From the IMG/VR virus record IMGVR_UViG_3300025133_003555, positions 1 to 23,312 of that record: a DNA stretch of 23,312 nucleotides; one strand, written 5' to 3'. How positions within the stretch are numbered: position 1 is the stretch's first letter; each line of letters opens with the position of its first letter. This document shows positions 15,818 through 23,131 of this stretch, piece by piece. The translations under genes and the position numbers were made by a program. The notes under the pieces are model-generated. The model was not told where the DNA came from. It did not search any database and saw only the letters and a program-made list of their open reading frames with translations. This stretch comes from a virus.

Positions 15818-18352
15818 TTAAACCCCCTGAGGCGTAACCGTCTGCGCCTGTTGGAATATCTGACTGGGAGTCAGGTAATTCTGTGCAGCCTGTTGTCCCT
15901 GATAGAAACCAAGTTGCTCGTCAGATAAATCTGTAAGGTCTGAAAGTGTTGGATTTACTGGAACCGCAGAAGTATTTTGCGGAACATTTAACCCAAACAA
16001 TGATGCAGGAATATTTCCTTCAGGACTGTCAGCTATGTTTTGTAGGAATCCACTCTGTCCAGCAAATCCTACGGCTGCAGGATTGCCTATAAAGTTTAGA
16101 TAGTTTGCCATGTTTTGCGGAGCAGCACTAGCTTGTACTTCAGCAAGCCTTTGATTTGGAGTAAGTCCGCCTCTAGCAAGCGAGTTTTGAAGAGCCATAA
16201 ACTCATCTTCTTTAGTTATTCCACCTCGTGCTTGCAATCCCATAAGAGACGATTGCTGTTCTGCAGTTAAACCGCCTCTTGCTAATGTTCCTTGTAAGTC
16301 AATTTGCTGTTGTGCAGTAAGTCCAAACGGATTACCCGGCGCACGAGCAAGTGCAACTTGTTCAGTTGGAGTAAGCCCGCTACGAAGAATTGTGCCGATA
16401 TCTCCTATAGTCTGACCAAGCTGCGCTGCTTGAAACGGCCCTGCTGCAGCTTGAGCCTCTTGAAGGCCAAGTATGTCTTGATATCTGGCCTCAGGTGCTG
16501 TACTCAGCGCGCCAAAAGGAGTTGCTCCTGCTTGGGCTGCAGTGTCTTGCATACCTTTAAATTGTTCATTTGTAAGAGCGTAAGGGTTAAATTGCTCTCC
16601 AAGAATAGCTTGAGCATCTGCCAGTCTTTGCGTTCTGTCTGCCGAATCAATACTTGCGCCAAGATATCCAAACGGACTTGCAGCTTCTGCCTGAACTGCT
16701 GCTGCTCCTGTAACCGCTCCTGCCTGAGTATCTGCAATCGTAATGTCAGCTTCAGTACCAGCAAGTTCAGCTTGAAGTTGCTGTGCGCCCTGTGTCGTAA
16801 TCGTATTTTTTTGAAGTTCAGCTAAACGAATATCTCTTGCAGCTTGCGCTTCAGCTATTAATCTTTCACCTTCAACAGTGTCAATTAAACCAAGTCTTTG
16901 AACTTCAGCAATATACCTATTTGTTTCGTCGGTAATCTTGTCACGTTCTACTTGTCGGTTAATCGTTTTTGTTTGAAGTGCAAGAGCATCGAGAGCAGCT
17001 TGTTGTTCAAGTTCAAATTGCTGTTGTTGCTGCAACTGTTGGTTTTCAAATTGTTGGCTTTGAAGGTCAAATTGCTGCGTTTGAAGGTCAAATTGTTGAA
17101 GGTTCTGTTCTTGCTGAATTTGAAACTGCTTCATTAATTCAGCATGTTCACGATCAGAAGCCTTACTAGACTGTTCTCCTTGTTTTATTAAAAGTTCAAA
17201 TTCTCTTTCTTGCGCCCGTTGCTGAAGTTGAAACTGATAATCTTCTTTTTTATTTAAGTAATTAAATTCTCGTATTCTATTAGATTCAGCAATTTGCGCT
17301 ATTGCTTTATCTGCTTCAATTTGAAGCCCAAGAATTTCTGTTTCATTTGCTCCTTCTTCTTCAAGAAGCGCAAGTTGAGATTCTTTTTCGAGATTAGCTA
17401 ATTCTATTAACGCTGAATTTTCAATAAGAGCAATTTGTTCTTTACTGATAAACCCTGCTTGAGAATTTGCAAAATCTATAGCTGTAGCAACCCATGGGTT
17501 AAGTTGCTGAAGCCCTGTTGTTGGGTTTGTAAAAGTTAACTTGGCGTTTTCGCCGTCAAGTCTTTCAAGGAACTGCTCAGGATTATTAATAATGTCTTGA
17601 AAGGTTAATGCTTCGCCTCGTTCTGTAAGATCGGCTCCTGCTGTAACCCAAAAGTTATCTCTGGTTTCTTTGTTATCTCCGCCAAGTAAATAATCTTTAT
17701 TTTTAGCAGCGCTCTCTTCAGCTTTTGTAACATTGTTATCAATGTCTATTCCAAGCTTTTCTAAAGCATCTAATCCTTCTTGAAATTTTTTTGCAGTTTC
17801 TTCTCTAGCATTGTCTTTAGCAGTTTCTAAATTCTGCTGATACTCAATGTCTGAACTTTTAAGTAAAGATTGCAACCACGCATCATCGTTTATTCCGGGG
17901 TTCATACCAGTAGTAGTGTCTGTGGGATTAAAAGCAGTCCAGTTTTCCATGTATTCATCCCATGTCCCCTCATTTGAATTCCAACTTGAAGGACGCGTTG
18001 GATTACCTGAAGGTAAGTTTAAATTAGTAATCCAGTCGAACCCTTTTTTAAGTGCGTCTGCCCCGGTAGTATATTTATTACTACTTGTTGCATTTGGGTC
18101 AGAAATTAAACCTGTCTCAATTTGAGCGGTAGTTATAATTTCTTCTAAAGAATTACTTGCCCTGTATCCGGTTCCTGCGGGAGTAATACCAACACCTGAA
18201 ATTATGTTAAGTGGAATACCAAGTTTTTTGCTTACGTCACTGTATATAGCATCACCTGACATAGCATCAGGATATTCAAGAGTTGCGTATCTTTCACCCC
18301 AACCCGCAATGTCTTTCATAATTGACGGCGGGATTTGAATATAACGTGACAT
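15818..18352 (-). CDS. Long coiled-coil, Gln-rich virion protein with tandem G-L-T repeats (844 aa)
   Basis: The gene starts with ATG at 18352, directly after the stop of the 58-residue gene. Residues 1-170 are globular (MSRYIQIPPSIMKDIAGWGE, KKLGIPLNIISGVG). Residues about 300-515 are a very long helical, Gln/Glu-rich coiled coil including FDLQTQQFDLQSQQFENQQ (421-439) and a poly-Gln core. Residues about 520-660 are Ala/Gly-rich. At about 659-746 five units of 17-18 residues occur, of the form G-(L/I)-T-x-x-(Q/E), ending A-R-G in three of them. The C-terminus is LTPSQIFQQAQTVTPQGV. No enzyme motif was found. Together with the following 1494-residue protein, it probably forms a portal-attached internal core, comparable in position to the T7 internal core proteins; homology to those is not visible. 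Confidence 0.8.
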   Translation of the reverse strand: MSRYIQIPPSIMKDIAGWGERYATLEYPDAMSGDAIYSDVSKKLGIPLNIISGVGITPAGTGYRASNSLEEIITTAQIETGLISDPNATSSNKYTTGADALKKGFDWITNLNLPSGNPTRPSSWNSNEGTWDEYMENWTAFNPTDTTTGMNPGINDDAWLQSLLKSSDIEYQQNLETAKDNAREETAKKFQEGLDALEKLGIDIDNNVTKAEESAAKNKDYLLGGDNKETRDNFWVTAGADLTERGEALTFQDIINNPEQFLERLDGENAKLTFTNPTTGLQQLNPWVATAIDFANSQAGFISKEQIALIENSALIELANLEKESQLALLEEEGANETEILGLQIEADKAIAQIAESNRIREFNYLNKKEDYQFQLQQRAQEREFELLIKQGEQSSKASDREHAELMKQFQIQQEQNLQQFDLQTQQFDLQSQQFENQQLQQQQQFELEQQAALDALALQTKTINRQVERDKITDETNRYIAEVQRLGLIDTVEGERLIAEAQAARDIRLAELQKNTITTQGAQQLQAELAGTEADITIADTQAGAVTGAAAVQAEAASPFGYLGASIDSADRTQRLADAQAILGEQFNPYALTNEQFKGMQDTAAQAGATPFGALSTAPEARYQDILGLQEAQAAAGPFQAAQLGQTIGDIGTILRSGLTPTEQVALARAPGNPFGLTAQQQIDLQGTLARGGLTAEQQSSLMGLQARGGITKEDEFMALQNSLARGGLTPNQRLAEVQASAAPQNMANYLNFIGNPAAVGFAGQSGFLQNIADSPEGNIPASLFGLNVPQNTSAVPVNPTLSDLTDLSDEQLGFYQGQQAAQNYLTPSQIFQQAQTVTPQGV
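16115..16378 (-). repeat. Five tandem 17-18-codon repeats in the 844-residue gene
   Basis: Units begin at residues about 659, 677, 694, 711 and 729: GLTPTEQVALARAPGNPF, GLTAQQQIDLQGTLARG, GLTAEQQSSLMGLQARG, GITKEDEFMALQNSLARG and GLTPNQRLAEVQASAAPQ. Each is predicted as one short helix capped by G-L-T/P. The bases have diverged more than the residues, so this is an old duplication under selection rather than a recent slippage. Confidence 0.75.
16988..17134 (-). repeat. Gln-rich low-complexity coiled-coil segment
   Basis: This part of the 844-residue gene encodes residues about 407-455, in which Gln is more than a third of all residues and QQF-D-L-Q-x occurs twice in a row, followed by a poly-Gln run. 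It reads as CAA/CAG-type repeats and may be variable in copy number. Confidence 0.65.
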
Positions 18353-18529
18353 TTATTTTCTCCCAAACGGGTTCATCGGACGAGGTTGTTGCTTTCGTTT
18401 ACCGCCCGGAGGATTAATTTCTGCATCTTGAATTTGCTTTGGAATAGTATCAAGATACCGTTTTACTATTTCGTCAAATTGTCCAACAGCTTGCGTAATA
18501 ACATCAGTTGGTTTATTTTTTGATGCCAT
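18353..18529 (-). CDS. 58-residue basic/proline-rich protein between portal and internal protein
   Basis: A short open frame starts with ATG at 18529, sharing one base with the portal stop (TAATG), and ends with TAA exactly one base before the ATG of the 844-residue gene. The product begins MASKNKPTDVITQAVGQFDE, has an amphipathic helix to about residue 35 (IVKRYLDTIPKQIQDAEI) and ends in a Pro/Gly/Lys/Arg-rich tail (PPGGKRKQQPRPMNPFGRK). The perfect fit of both ends to the neighbouring genes argues strongly that it is real. I do not recognise the family; a portal- or core-associated adaptor peptide is possible. Confidence 0.8.
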   Translation of the reverse strand: MASKNKPTDVITQAVGQFDEIVKRYLDTIPKQIQDAEINPPGGKRKQQPRPMNPFGRK

Positions 18530-20472
18530 TATCTTCCAAGCCCTGCTGGTAATTGTGAAGTCGGTACACGTCTACTACCATCACGAGCAGGGCTACTTAT
18601 TTGCCTTGCTACCAAATCTGCTTCGCCCATAGACCCCGGCATTACAGGTCTAGTAGTTGTGGGTGCGCCTGTGCCGGGTGTCTGTGGGTTAGTCCCCATT
18701 TGATTACCCTGTTGGAAATTACCAGCGTTAGGTAATTGTGTTGCGCCTTGAGTATTAAGAATATTAGTTGCAATATCTGCTGCGTCGTTATTACTTGCAC
18801 CTGCTGCCTCAACTATATTTTGAAGAAGCGGAACCCTTGCTGCAGCCATGCCTTCAAGAAGCCCTTGAATCTGTTCAGACTGTAAGAATCTTTCAGCTAA
18901 CAACTTTGCCTGAACTTCATGGGCATTTGAAACTCCAGCTTCGCGTAAAGCAGTATCGTGGTCTACGAACCCTTCCCGCCATTTTGTTGACCAGAGGTTG
19001 AGGGTTCTTTCCCTTTCCTCAGGAGCAGTGGGATTAAGTTGAACGAAGTTAACGACATGACCCTTAATATCTTTCGGTGATATTGTGGCGTCAATAGAGC
19101 CTGACTCTGTTTGCCCCCAAACCGTAATTCTGTCCCTAATAACGTACTGAACAATATTAAGAATAATTTCGTTTCTGTGCTGAAGCCCTCTTTGTGACCC
19201 ATCTACATAAGCAGCAAAATTGAGACGGCTAATACCGGACAGAACTGCCGTCTCGTAGCCAGAAGCTGAACCTGACGGACGTTGTCCACGCGTTACCGAC
19301 GGTGCTGTATTAGATTCTAACGCCTGATCTAATACTCCTTTGGCTATAAGAATTGACTGTGGAGGCTCAGGAACCTGCTGCACATTTACTTCTACTTGAG
19401 GAGGAAGGTTGTTTCGTGCGCCGGGAGCCTGATCGTATTCCGCTTGGACTTCTTCAGTCATGCCCGGCGGGCCTTGGAAGTTGGTAACAGGCCAAGCTGA
19501 TTTATTTACAATATCAAGATAGTGAGATGCAAGCTGTGATTCTGCCCGTATCATGTCAAAGTTGCCGTCAAGTATTCCTCGATACAGGTCTTCAGGTTTA
19601 TTACCTAAAGTCACCAATCCTGTTTGAGGCCAGTACATTGTCCATGGCAACGTCATGTAGCCATGTTTTCTTGGCTTCATAACCCATGATTGTTCTGCAA
19701 TATATGCAACCTGCGACTGTGTCCATATTTCTATGAACTGCACGTTGCCGTCACTTGGCCCTTCCCATCCGGGGAAGTGTGCATGTATCCATGTTGCTTC
19801 TACATCCCAGAAATGCATTACCCATCTTGGGTTGAATTGGTTATTCGTATCCCAAATACATTGTTGAGGGTTTACGGCTTTCGCAACAACAGGCCACGAT
19901 ATTGCCCGTTTCTGCATTACATCGTTGAGTTCTTCTTTATATCTTCCTACATCACCGGAATCATCTGGCGGTTCAGGAAATTCAGCCCATCTGTTTCCAG
20001 CAAACTCTGTTTTTTCCCATGCAACTCCGTAGGAAGCCATATGAAAGTTAATAATTCTTCGGGTAGGAGTGTCCTGTTCGAGTCTGTGGTTTGCTCCTCG
20101 CAGGAACTTTTCTATTCGCTCTGCTCGCGCTTGACCTCTTGGGCCGGGTGGTGGAACAGTAACGTCAATAAATGGCGGGGTTATATGATCGGTAAGTGTT
20201 TTTACTGTGGAGTGTGCTGTTCCTAGTCGAATCTGTGTTCCATCTTCCGTAATTGGAAAGTCGAAATCACCTTTTACAAATTCGTCTGCTGTCTGGCACT
20301 TTCTCCAAAACTTGGAGAACTTCATACGTCCACGAGCAAGTTCTGATTCTATCCATGCTAGTGACAGTGTGGGTTCTGATTGTGACGGTGCTTTCTCTAG
20401 TGCAATACTTTCATCAGACACCGTCTGTTTCATAGAGTTGACAGTAGTTCCGTTCAAATATGAGGAAGTCAT
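18529..20472 (-). CDS. Portal protein (647 aa)
   Basis: A 647-residue protein between terminase and scaffold, the usual place of the portal. Supporting segments are LAWIESELARGRMKFSKFWRKCQTADEFVKGDFDFP near the N-terminus, GTAHSTVKTLTDHITPPFIDVTVPPPG, and the internal helix ILDGNFDMIRAESQLASHYLDIVNKSAW. A conserved-looking GYETAVLSGISRLNF region is followed by the long crown-type helices NEIILNIVQYVIRDRI and LREAGVSNAHEVQAKLLAERFL. The C-terminus is a disordered Pro/Gly/Thr/Gln stretch (NPQTPGTGAPTTTRPVMPGS). The length fits podovirus-type portals. The start ATG at 20472 is nine bases after the terminase stop; Shine-Dalgarno is weak, so coupling is likely. Confidence 0.85.
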   Translation of the reverse strand: MTSSYLNGTTVNSMKQTVSDESIALEKAPSQSEPTLSLAWIESELARGRMKFSKFWRKCQTADEFVKGDFDFPITEDGTQIRLGTAHSTVKTLTDHITPPFIDVTVPPPGPRGQARAERIEKFLRGANHRLEQDTPTRRIINFHMASYGVAWEKTEFAGNRWAEFPEPPDDSGDVGRYKEELNDVMQKRAISWPVVAKAVNPQQCIWDTNNQFNPRWVMHFWDVEATWIHAHFPGWEGPSDGNVQFIEIWTQSQVAYIAEQSWVMKPRKHGYMTLPWTMYWPQTGLVTLGNKPEDLYRGILDGNFDMIRAESQLASHYLDIVNKSAWPVTNFQGPPGMTEEVQAEYDQAPGARNNLPPQVEVNVQQVPEPPQSILIAKGVLDQALESNTAPSVTRGQRPSGSASGYETAVLSGISRLNFAAYVDGSQRGLQHRNEIILNIVQYVIRDRITVWGQTESGSIDATISPKDIKGHVVNFVQLNPTAPEERERTLNLWSTKWREGFVDHDTALREAGVSNAHEVQAKLLAERFLQSEQIQGLLEGMAAARVPLLQNIVEAAGASNNDAADIATNILNTQGATQLPNAGNFQQGNQMGTNPQTPGTGAPTTTRPVMPGSMGEADLVARQISSPARDGSRRVPTSQLPAGLGR

Positions 20473-20481
20473 AAACCGTTT

Positions 20482-22041
20482 TTACATTTGTGCAGGTTCG
20501 CCGTTTATTACAATATCGACTTCATCAAGTACATCTGCGTATCTGTGTTCTCTGACCCCTTGAAAGAAAGAGGTTTTCCTACGTCTACGCGCAGTATTTA
20601 GAGGTCTTAGCGGTTCAGCACCCTTGAAAGCCTTATTTGTATGCGCTTTCTGAGCATACTCCACTGGGTCGCATCCATGCAAGGCTAAAACTTCCGCATC
20701 TACCCAGTCATCGTGTTTTCCTGAAATGGTTGTAAATACGTGACCACGATTAGAAGTTTCTTTATGCGAAATGTCCATTAATTGGTTTGACAGTTTTTTC
20801 CAATCGTTGGGAAAAGTTACATGCTCGTGTTCAAGTGCAACTCGATATGGTAAGAACAAATCATGGTATTTAGATATCGGAGTGAAATTAAAAGCTATTA
20901 CCGGAATTCCTTCGGCAAGCATTTCGTTGTACATAATGTCACGAGCAAATTGCCCACCAAGTCCGGTAGAGTCCATAACAATTTGCTTAAGATTCCATCT
21001 TCGGGCTTCAGAACGAATTACTTCCATCTGGATAGTCCAGTCTGTTTTTAGAAGTTCTGTTGCATAAACGGATTCTCTTGTTTTGCGATTTTTTATAATC
21101 ATGACAGTAGCGTCATTTGACCGACCAAGGTCAAGCCCTGCAACGTATTCACAGTTTGGTTTAGGGTTTAGTAGTTCAGTAGCAATTGCTGCTTTATCAA
21201 CTTTCCTAAAGAATGCTCCGACGCCTTCTGGTTGTATTGCCATGTAGAGACGATTCCAGTCGTCTTCCATCATGGTTTCTCTGTCATCTCTGATTTCTTC
21301 TTTTTGGTCTTCAGTGAGAAGAGGGTTATCAAACGCAGTCCAAGAGAATGCTTCTCTTCTTGAAGAAGGTTTTTCCTTGGCGCGTTTAAAGTTTCTTGCA
21401 AACCAGTGACCGGGTGATACAGGGGGTATGCCTTCGACAAGTGCGCGCCCTGCTCTTCCGGGACTTGAAAGAGTGGGTCTAAGTTTATTCCACCCACGTT
21501 CGTCTATTTCTTGTGCTTCAGTTACGTGTAAGAAGTCGAGTCCTACTGACTGAAGTGATTCGGGATTATCTGCAGACTTAAGTTCCCAGAAGACAACAGG
21601 TCTTGGTCGTGGTTTACCGTCTTTTCCTCGGAGCCATCTACCGTTGTTATCTTTGAATACTAACCAGACATGCAGAGCGTCTTCTTTGAATCCAGAGCCT
21701 CTGCCTCCCGCAAGTTTATTTTCTCTGTAGGGGTTTGTTTTAGAAACAAGGTGTTCGGGAATAAACGCTTGCATCTCGTTCCAGACTTGGTACATCTGTG
21801 CTTTTGTGGGGGCGACAGTCCATACGTGGATAGCGGGAACGAGTCTTGCTTCTTCGGCTGTTTGTTTGTTACTAGGGTCGTTTGGAAATACGACGTATTC
21901 TTGTGAGAGTTCTTCTATGACCGCTAAGTCTTCTTCAAGTGCAGATCGGGTTTTTCCGCCACGCCGTCCTGTCTGATTCCATTTTATCTTCGCCTTTGAT
22001 TGGTGAAGTTTCAGTTGGTGTTCATGTGGCTTGTAAGGCAT
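20482..22041 (-). CDS. terL: Terminase large subunit (519 aa)
   Basis: This ATP-driven packaging motor and DNA-cutting nuclease is recognised by its motifs. Walker A is GRRGGKT at residues 25-31, Walker B plus catalytic Glu is LDFLHVTEA at about 168-176 (E175). The RNase H-like nuclease domain follows, with acidic residues in GLDLGRSND (D304), VMDSTG (D357) and KHDDWVDAE (about D444-D448). The Q-motif-like region near the N-terminus is EHQLKLHQSKAKIKWNQ. The length of 519 residues is in the family range and both domains are intact. The start overlaps the stop of the preceding gene by one base (TAATG). It works with the portal encoded just downstream. Confidence 0.95.
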   Translation of the reverse strand: MPYKPHEHQLKLHQSKAKIKWNQTGRRGGKTRSALEEDLAVIEELSQEYVVFPNDPSNKQTAEEARLVPAIHVWTVAPTKAQMYQVWNEMQAFIPEHLVSKTNPYRENKLAGGRGSGFKEDALHVWLVFKDNNGRWLRGKDGKPRPRPVVFWELKSADNPESLQSVGLDFLHVTEAQEIDERGWNKLRPTLSSPGRAGRALVEGIPPVSPGHWFARNFKRAKEKPSSRREAFSWTAFDNPLLTEDQKEEIRDDRETMMEDDWNRLYMAIQPEGVGAFFRKVDKAAIATELLNPKPNCEYVAGLDLGRSNDATVMIIKNRKTRESVYATELLKTDWTIQMEVIRSEARRWNLKQIVMDSTGLGGQFARDIMYNEMLAEGIPVIAFNFTPISKYHDLFLPYRVALEHEHVTFPNDWKKLSNQLMDISHKETSNRGHVFTTISGKHDDWVDAEVLALHGCDPVEYAQKAHTNKAFKGAEPLRPLNTARRRRKTSFFQGVREHRYADVLDEVDIVINGEPAQM

Positions 22042-22559
22042 TAACTAACTTTGAATGATGCAAGTCCTGAATCGTCGGATACGGGATTTTCTACCTGTTC
22101 AGTATCTTCAGCCCACTTAGCGTGAGTCTCAATATCTTTTCGTTCTTGAAATGGTTCTGCCATATCAAGCATACCGTTTTTTTCAACAATGTCCCTATGA
22201 AAGTTTATTGCCTTTGGGTCTGCTTCTAGCATTGCGTATGCTGCAAGTTCCCCTTCTCTCATGTAAACGGTTTTTAGCTGAGAGGTTGTTACTGCTTTTT
22301 GCCAACCTTTTCTTGTCGGATAGTTCCCGTTATTTCTATAGGCTTCAAGTGCTTGCTCAAAAGTAGGAGTGGATTTGATAAGGCGGTTTATAGATTCCCA
22401 CTTCCAACCCCATACCTCAACCATGTCTTGAATAGCTATTTCAGAAGAACCCCAATCTTCAAGACTTGCATATACCCGGCGAAGTCTTCTAGGCCATTCT
22501 TTCCAAAAGGGAACCGAACCATTTACACGATACTCAATCTTGTCATAGCCGTTTGCCAT
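22041..22559 (-). CDS. Terminase small subunit candidate (172 aa)
   Basis: The gene is the first in the operon and ends in a one-base overlap with the terminase large subunit, the usual arrangement for the small, DNA-recognising subunit. The N-terminal part is helical (KEWPRRLRRVYASLEDWGSS, then EIAIQDMVEVWGWKWESINRLI), consistent with a helix-turn-helix that could bind the packaging site. Then TPTFEQALEAYRNNGNYPTRK and AVTTSQLKTVYMREGELAAYAMLEADPKAINFHRDIV would form the oligomerisation core. The C-terminus is acidic (WAEDTEQVENPVSDDSG). Sequence alone is not a proof; identification depends on position. ATG at 22559 follows an AT-rich leader with an AAAGGG about 20 bases upstream. Confidence 0.75.
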   Translation of the reverse strand: MANGYDKIEYRVNGSVPFWKEWPRRLRRVYASLEDWGSSEIAIQDMVEVWGWKWESINRLIKSTPTFEQALEAYRNNGNYPTRKGWQKAVTTSQLKTVYMREGELAAYAMLEADPKAINFHRDIVEKNGMLDMAEPFQERKDIETHAKWAEDTEQVENPVSDDSGLASFKVS

Positions 22560-22581
22560 TTTTTGAATTTTTACAAACCCT

Positions 22582-22680
22582 TTAACCGTTAACCGAAATA
22601 CACTGAAGCATTAAAGCGGAAGTGTATTTCTACGCTTAACCGTATTAACCCTTAAACAGTTTAACCGTTAAACAGTTTAA
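22582..22680. promoter_or_regulatory. TTAA-type palindromes with 16-bp spacing (operator-like)
   Basis: TTAACCGTATTAA (22636-22648), TTAAACAGTTTAA (22652-22664) and TTAAACAGTTTAA (22668-22680) begin exactly 16 bp apart. TTAACCGTTAA occurs at 22582-22592 and again at 22661-22671, bridging the last two. The 13-mers have perfect 6-base arms around a central A. Regular dyads next to the first operon gene suggest dimer binding sites of a repressor, activator or initiator protein. Confidence 0.6.
22595..22630. repeat. Inverted repeat GAAATACACT/AGTGTATTTC
   Basis: Two 10-base arms (22595-22604 and 22621-22630) are perfectly complementary around a 16-base spacer. Each arm contains one copy of the GTGTATTT core. 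The element lies about 35 bases before the small terminase gene on the minus strand. Confidence 0.7.
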
Positions 22681-22830
22681 AAAGAAACCCCCTACGAAAT
22701 ACACTCATTGTCTCAAAGACATCGTGTATTTCTAAATGCATTTAAGTGTATTTGCTGTTGAAACCACCATGTTGAACTGGAAAACCCACAATACACCAAC
22801 AGTGTATTTACTGTGTATTTTAGTGTATTT
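22596..22830. repeat. GTGTATTT iteron-like array (both orientations)
   Basis: Exact GTGTATTT begins at 22622, 22724, 22746, 22802, 22813 and 22823; its reverse complement AAATACAC begins at 22596 and 22697; a 7-of-8 copy (CAATACAC) begins at 22789. The last three direct copies are 11 and 10 bp apart, one helical turn each, and 22724 to 22746 is 22 bp, two turns. Such a mix of phased direct and inverted copies is typical of multi-site protein binding, as at origins or complex promoters. Confidence 0.7.
22696..22732. repeat. Inverted repeat GAAATACAC/GTGTATTTC with nested stem
   Basis: Perfect 9-base arms at 22696-22704 and 22724-22732 enclose a second stem, TGTCT-CAA-AGACA. The outer arms are again the GTGTATTT core plus a flanking C, matching the inverted repeat at 22595-22630. 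Confidence 0.65.
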
Positions 22831-22859
22831 ACTTTTCAGCACTGTGAGGGTCACCCAAG

Positions 22860-23060
22860 GAAAATGAACTGGCGTGGCTTCCTATCGGCGCACCCCCTCG
22901 GCGGTCGACCGTGCCGCGGTGGTCGGTCGCGGTGGTCGCGTCACCATTGCCCAAGGCGTACGCGGGCATGTCCACCCGCGTTCATTATTCACGCCCCGCA
23001 ACCCGTACGCGTGAGGGGGGCAATTGGGGGTCTTAGCCCCCTCACTCTCATATCGGGTGA
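22860..23060. other. GC-rich, inverted-repeat-dense non-coding block
   Basis: GC rises sharply: 43 of 60 bases in 22921-22980, against 17 of 60 in 13681-13740 of the internal protein gene. Elements seen are the palindrome CGGTCGACCG (22902-22911), the direct repeat GCGGTGGTCG (22916-22925 and 22929-22938), a 7-bp stem ACGCGGG/CCCGCGT (22960-22966 with 22975-22981), and a 9-bp stem at 23011-23045. No gene is supported; a structured RNA, an origin or acquired DNA are all possible. Confidence 0.5.
23011..23045. repeat. Strong GC hairpin
   Basis: GTGAGGGGG (23011-23019) is perfectly complementary to CCCCCTCAC (23037-23045), with a further GC pair after a one-base bulge. A competing stem uses the inner GGGGG and the same CCCCC run. 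Neither strand has a U-tract behind it, so it is not a classic terminator. Confidence 0.6.
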
Positions 23061-23073
23061 TAATCAGGATATA

Positions 23074-23131
23074 TCCGTACTGATTAGACCCCCTTAGGTA
23101 CGGATTCATGGTTACGATTACAACGTAATCG
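23074..23131. repeat. Two further inverted repeats near the right edge
   Basis: TCCGTAC (23074-23080) pairs perfectly with GTACGGA (23098-23104), and CGATTAC (23115-23121) with GTAATCG (23125-23131) around a 3-base loop. They continue the run of stems in this gene-free stretch. Confidence 0.55.

Noticed and set aside
16304-16825. Cysteine/serine-rich 173-codon frame on the plus strand
   Set aside because: It is antiparallel to the 844-residue gene in a Gln/Ala/Leu-rich part; the Cys and Ser codons arise as complements of Gly, Ala and Gln codons.
22813-23109. Open frames on both strands in the GC-rich block (plus 22813-23097, minus 22882-23109)
   Set aside because: Both products are Arg/Pro/His/Gly-rich without any recognisable domain, overlap each other, and coincide with high-GC inverted repeats that keep frames open by chance. 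The plus-strand ATG at 22864 has AAGG only three bases upstream.
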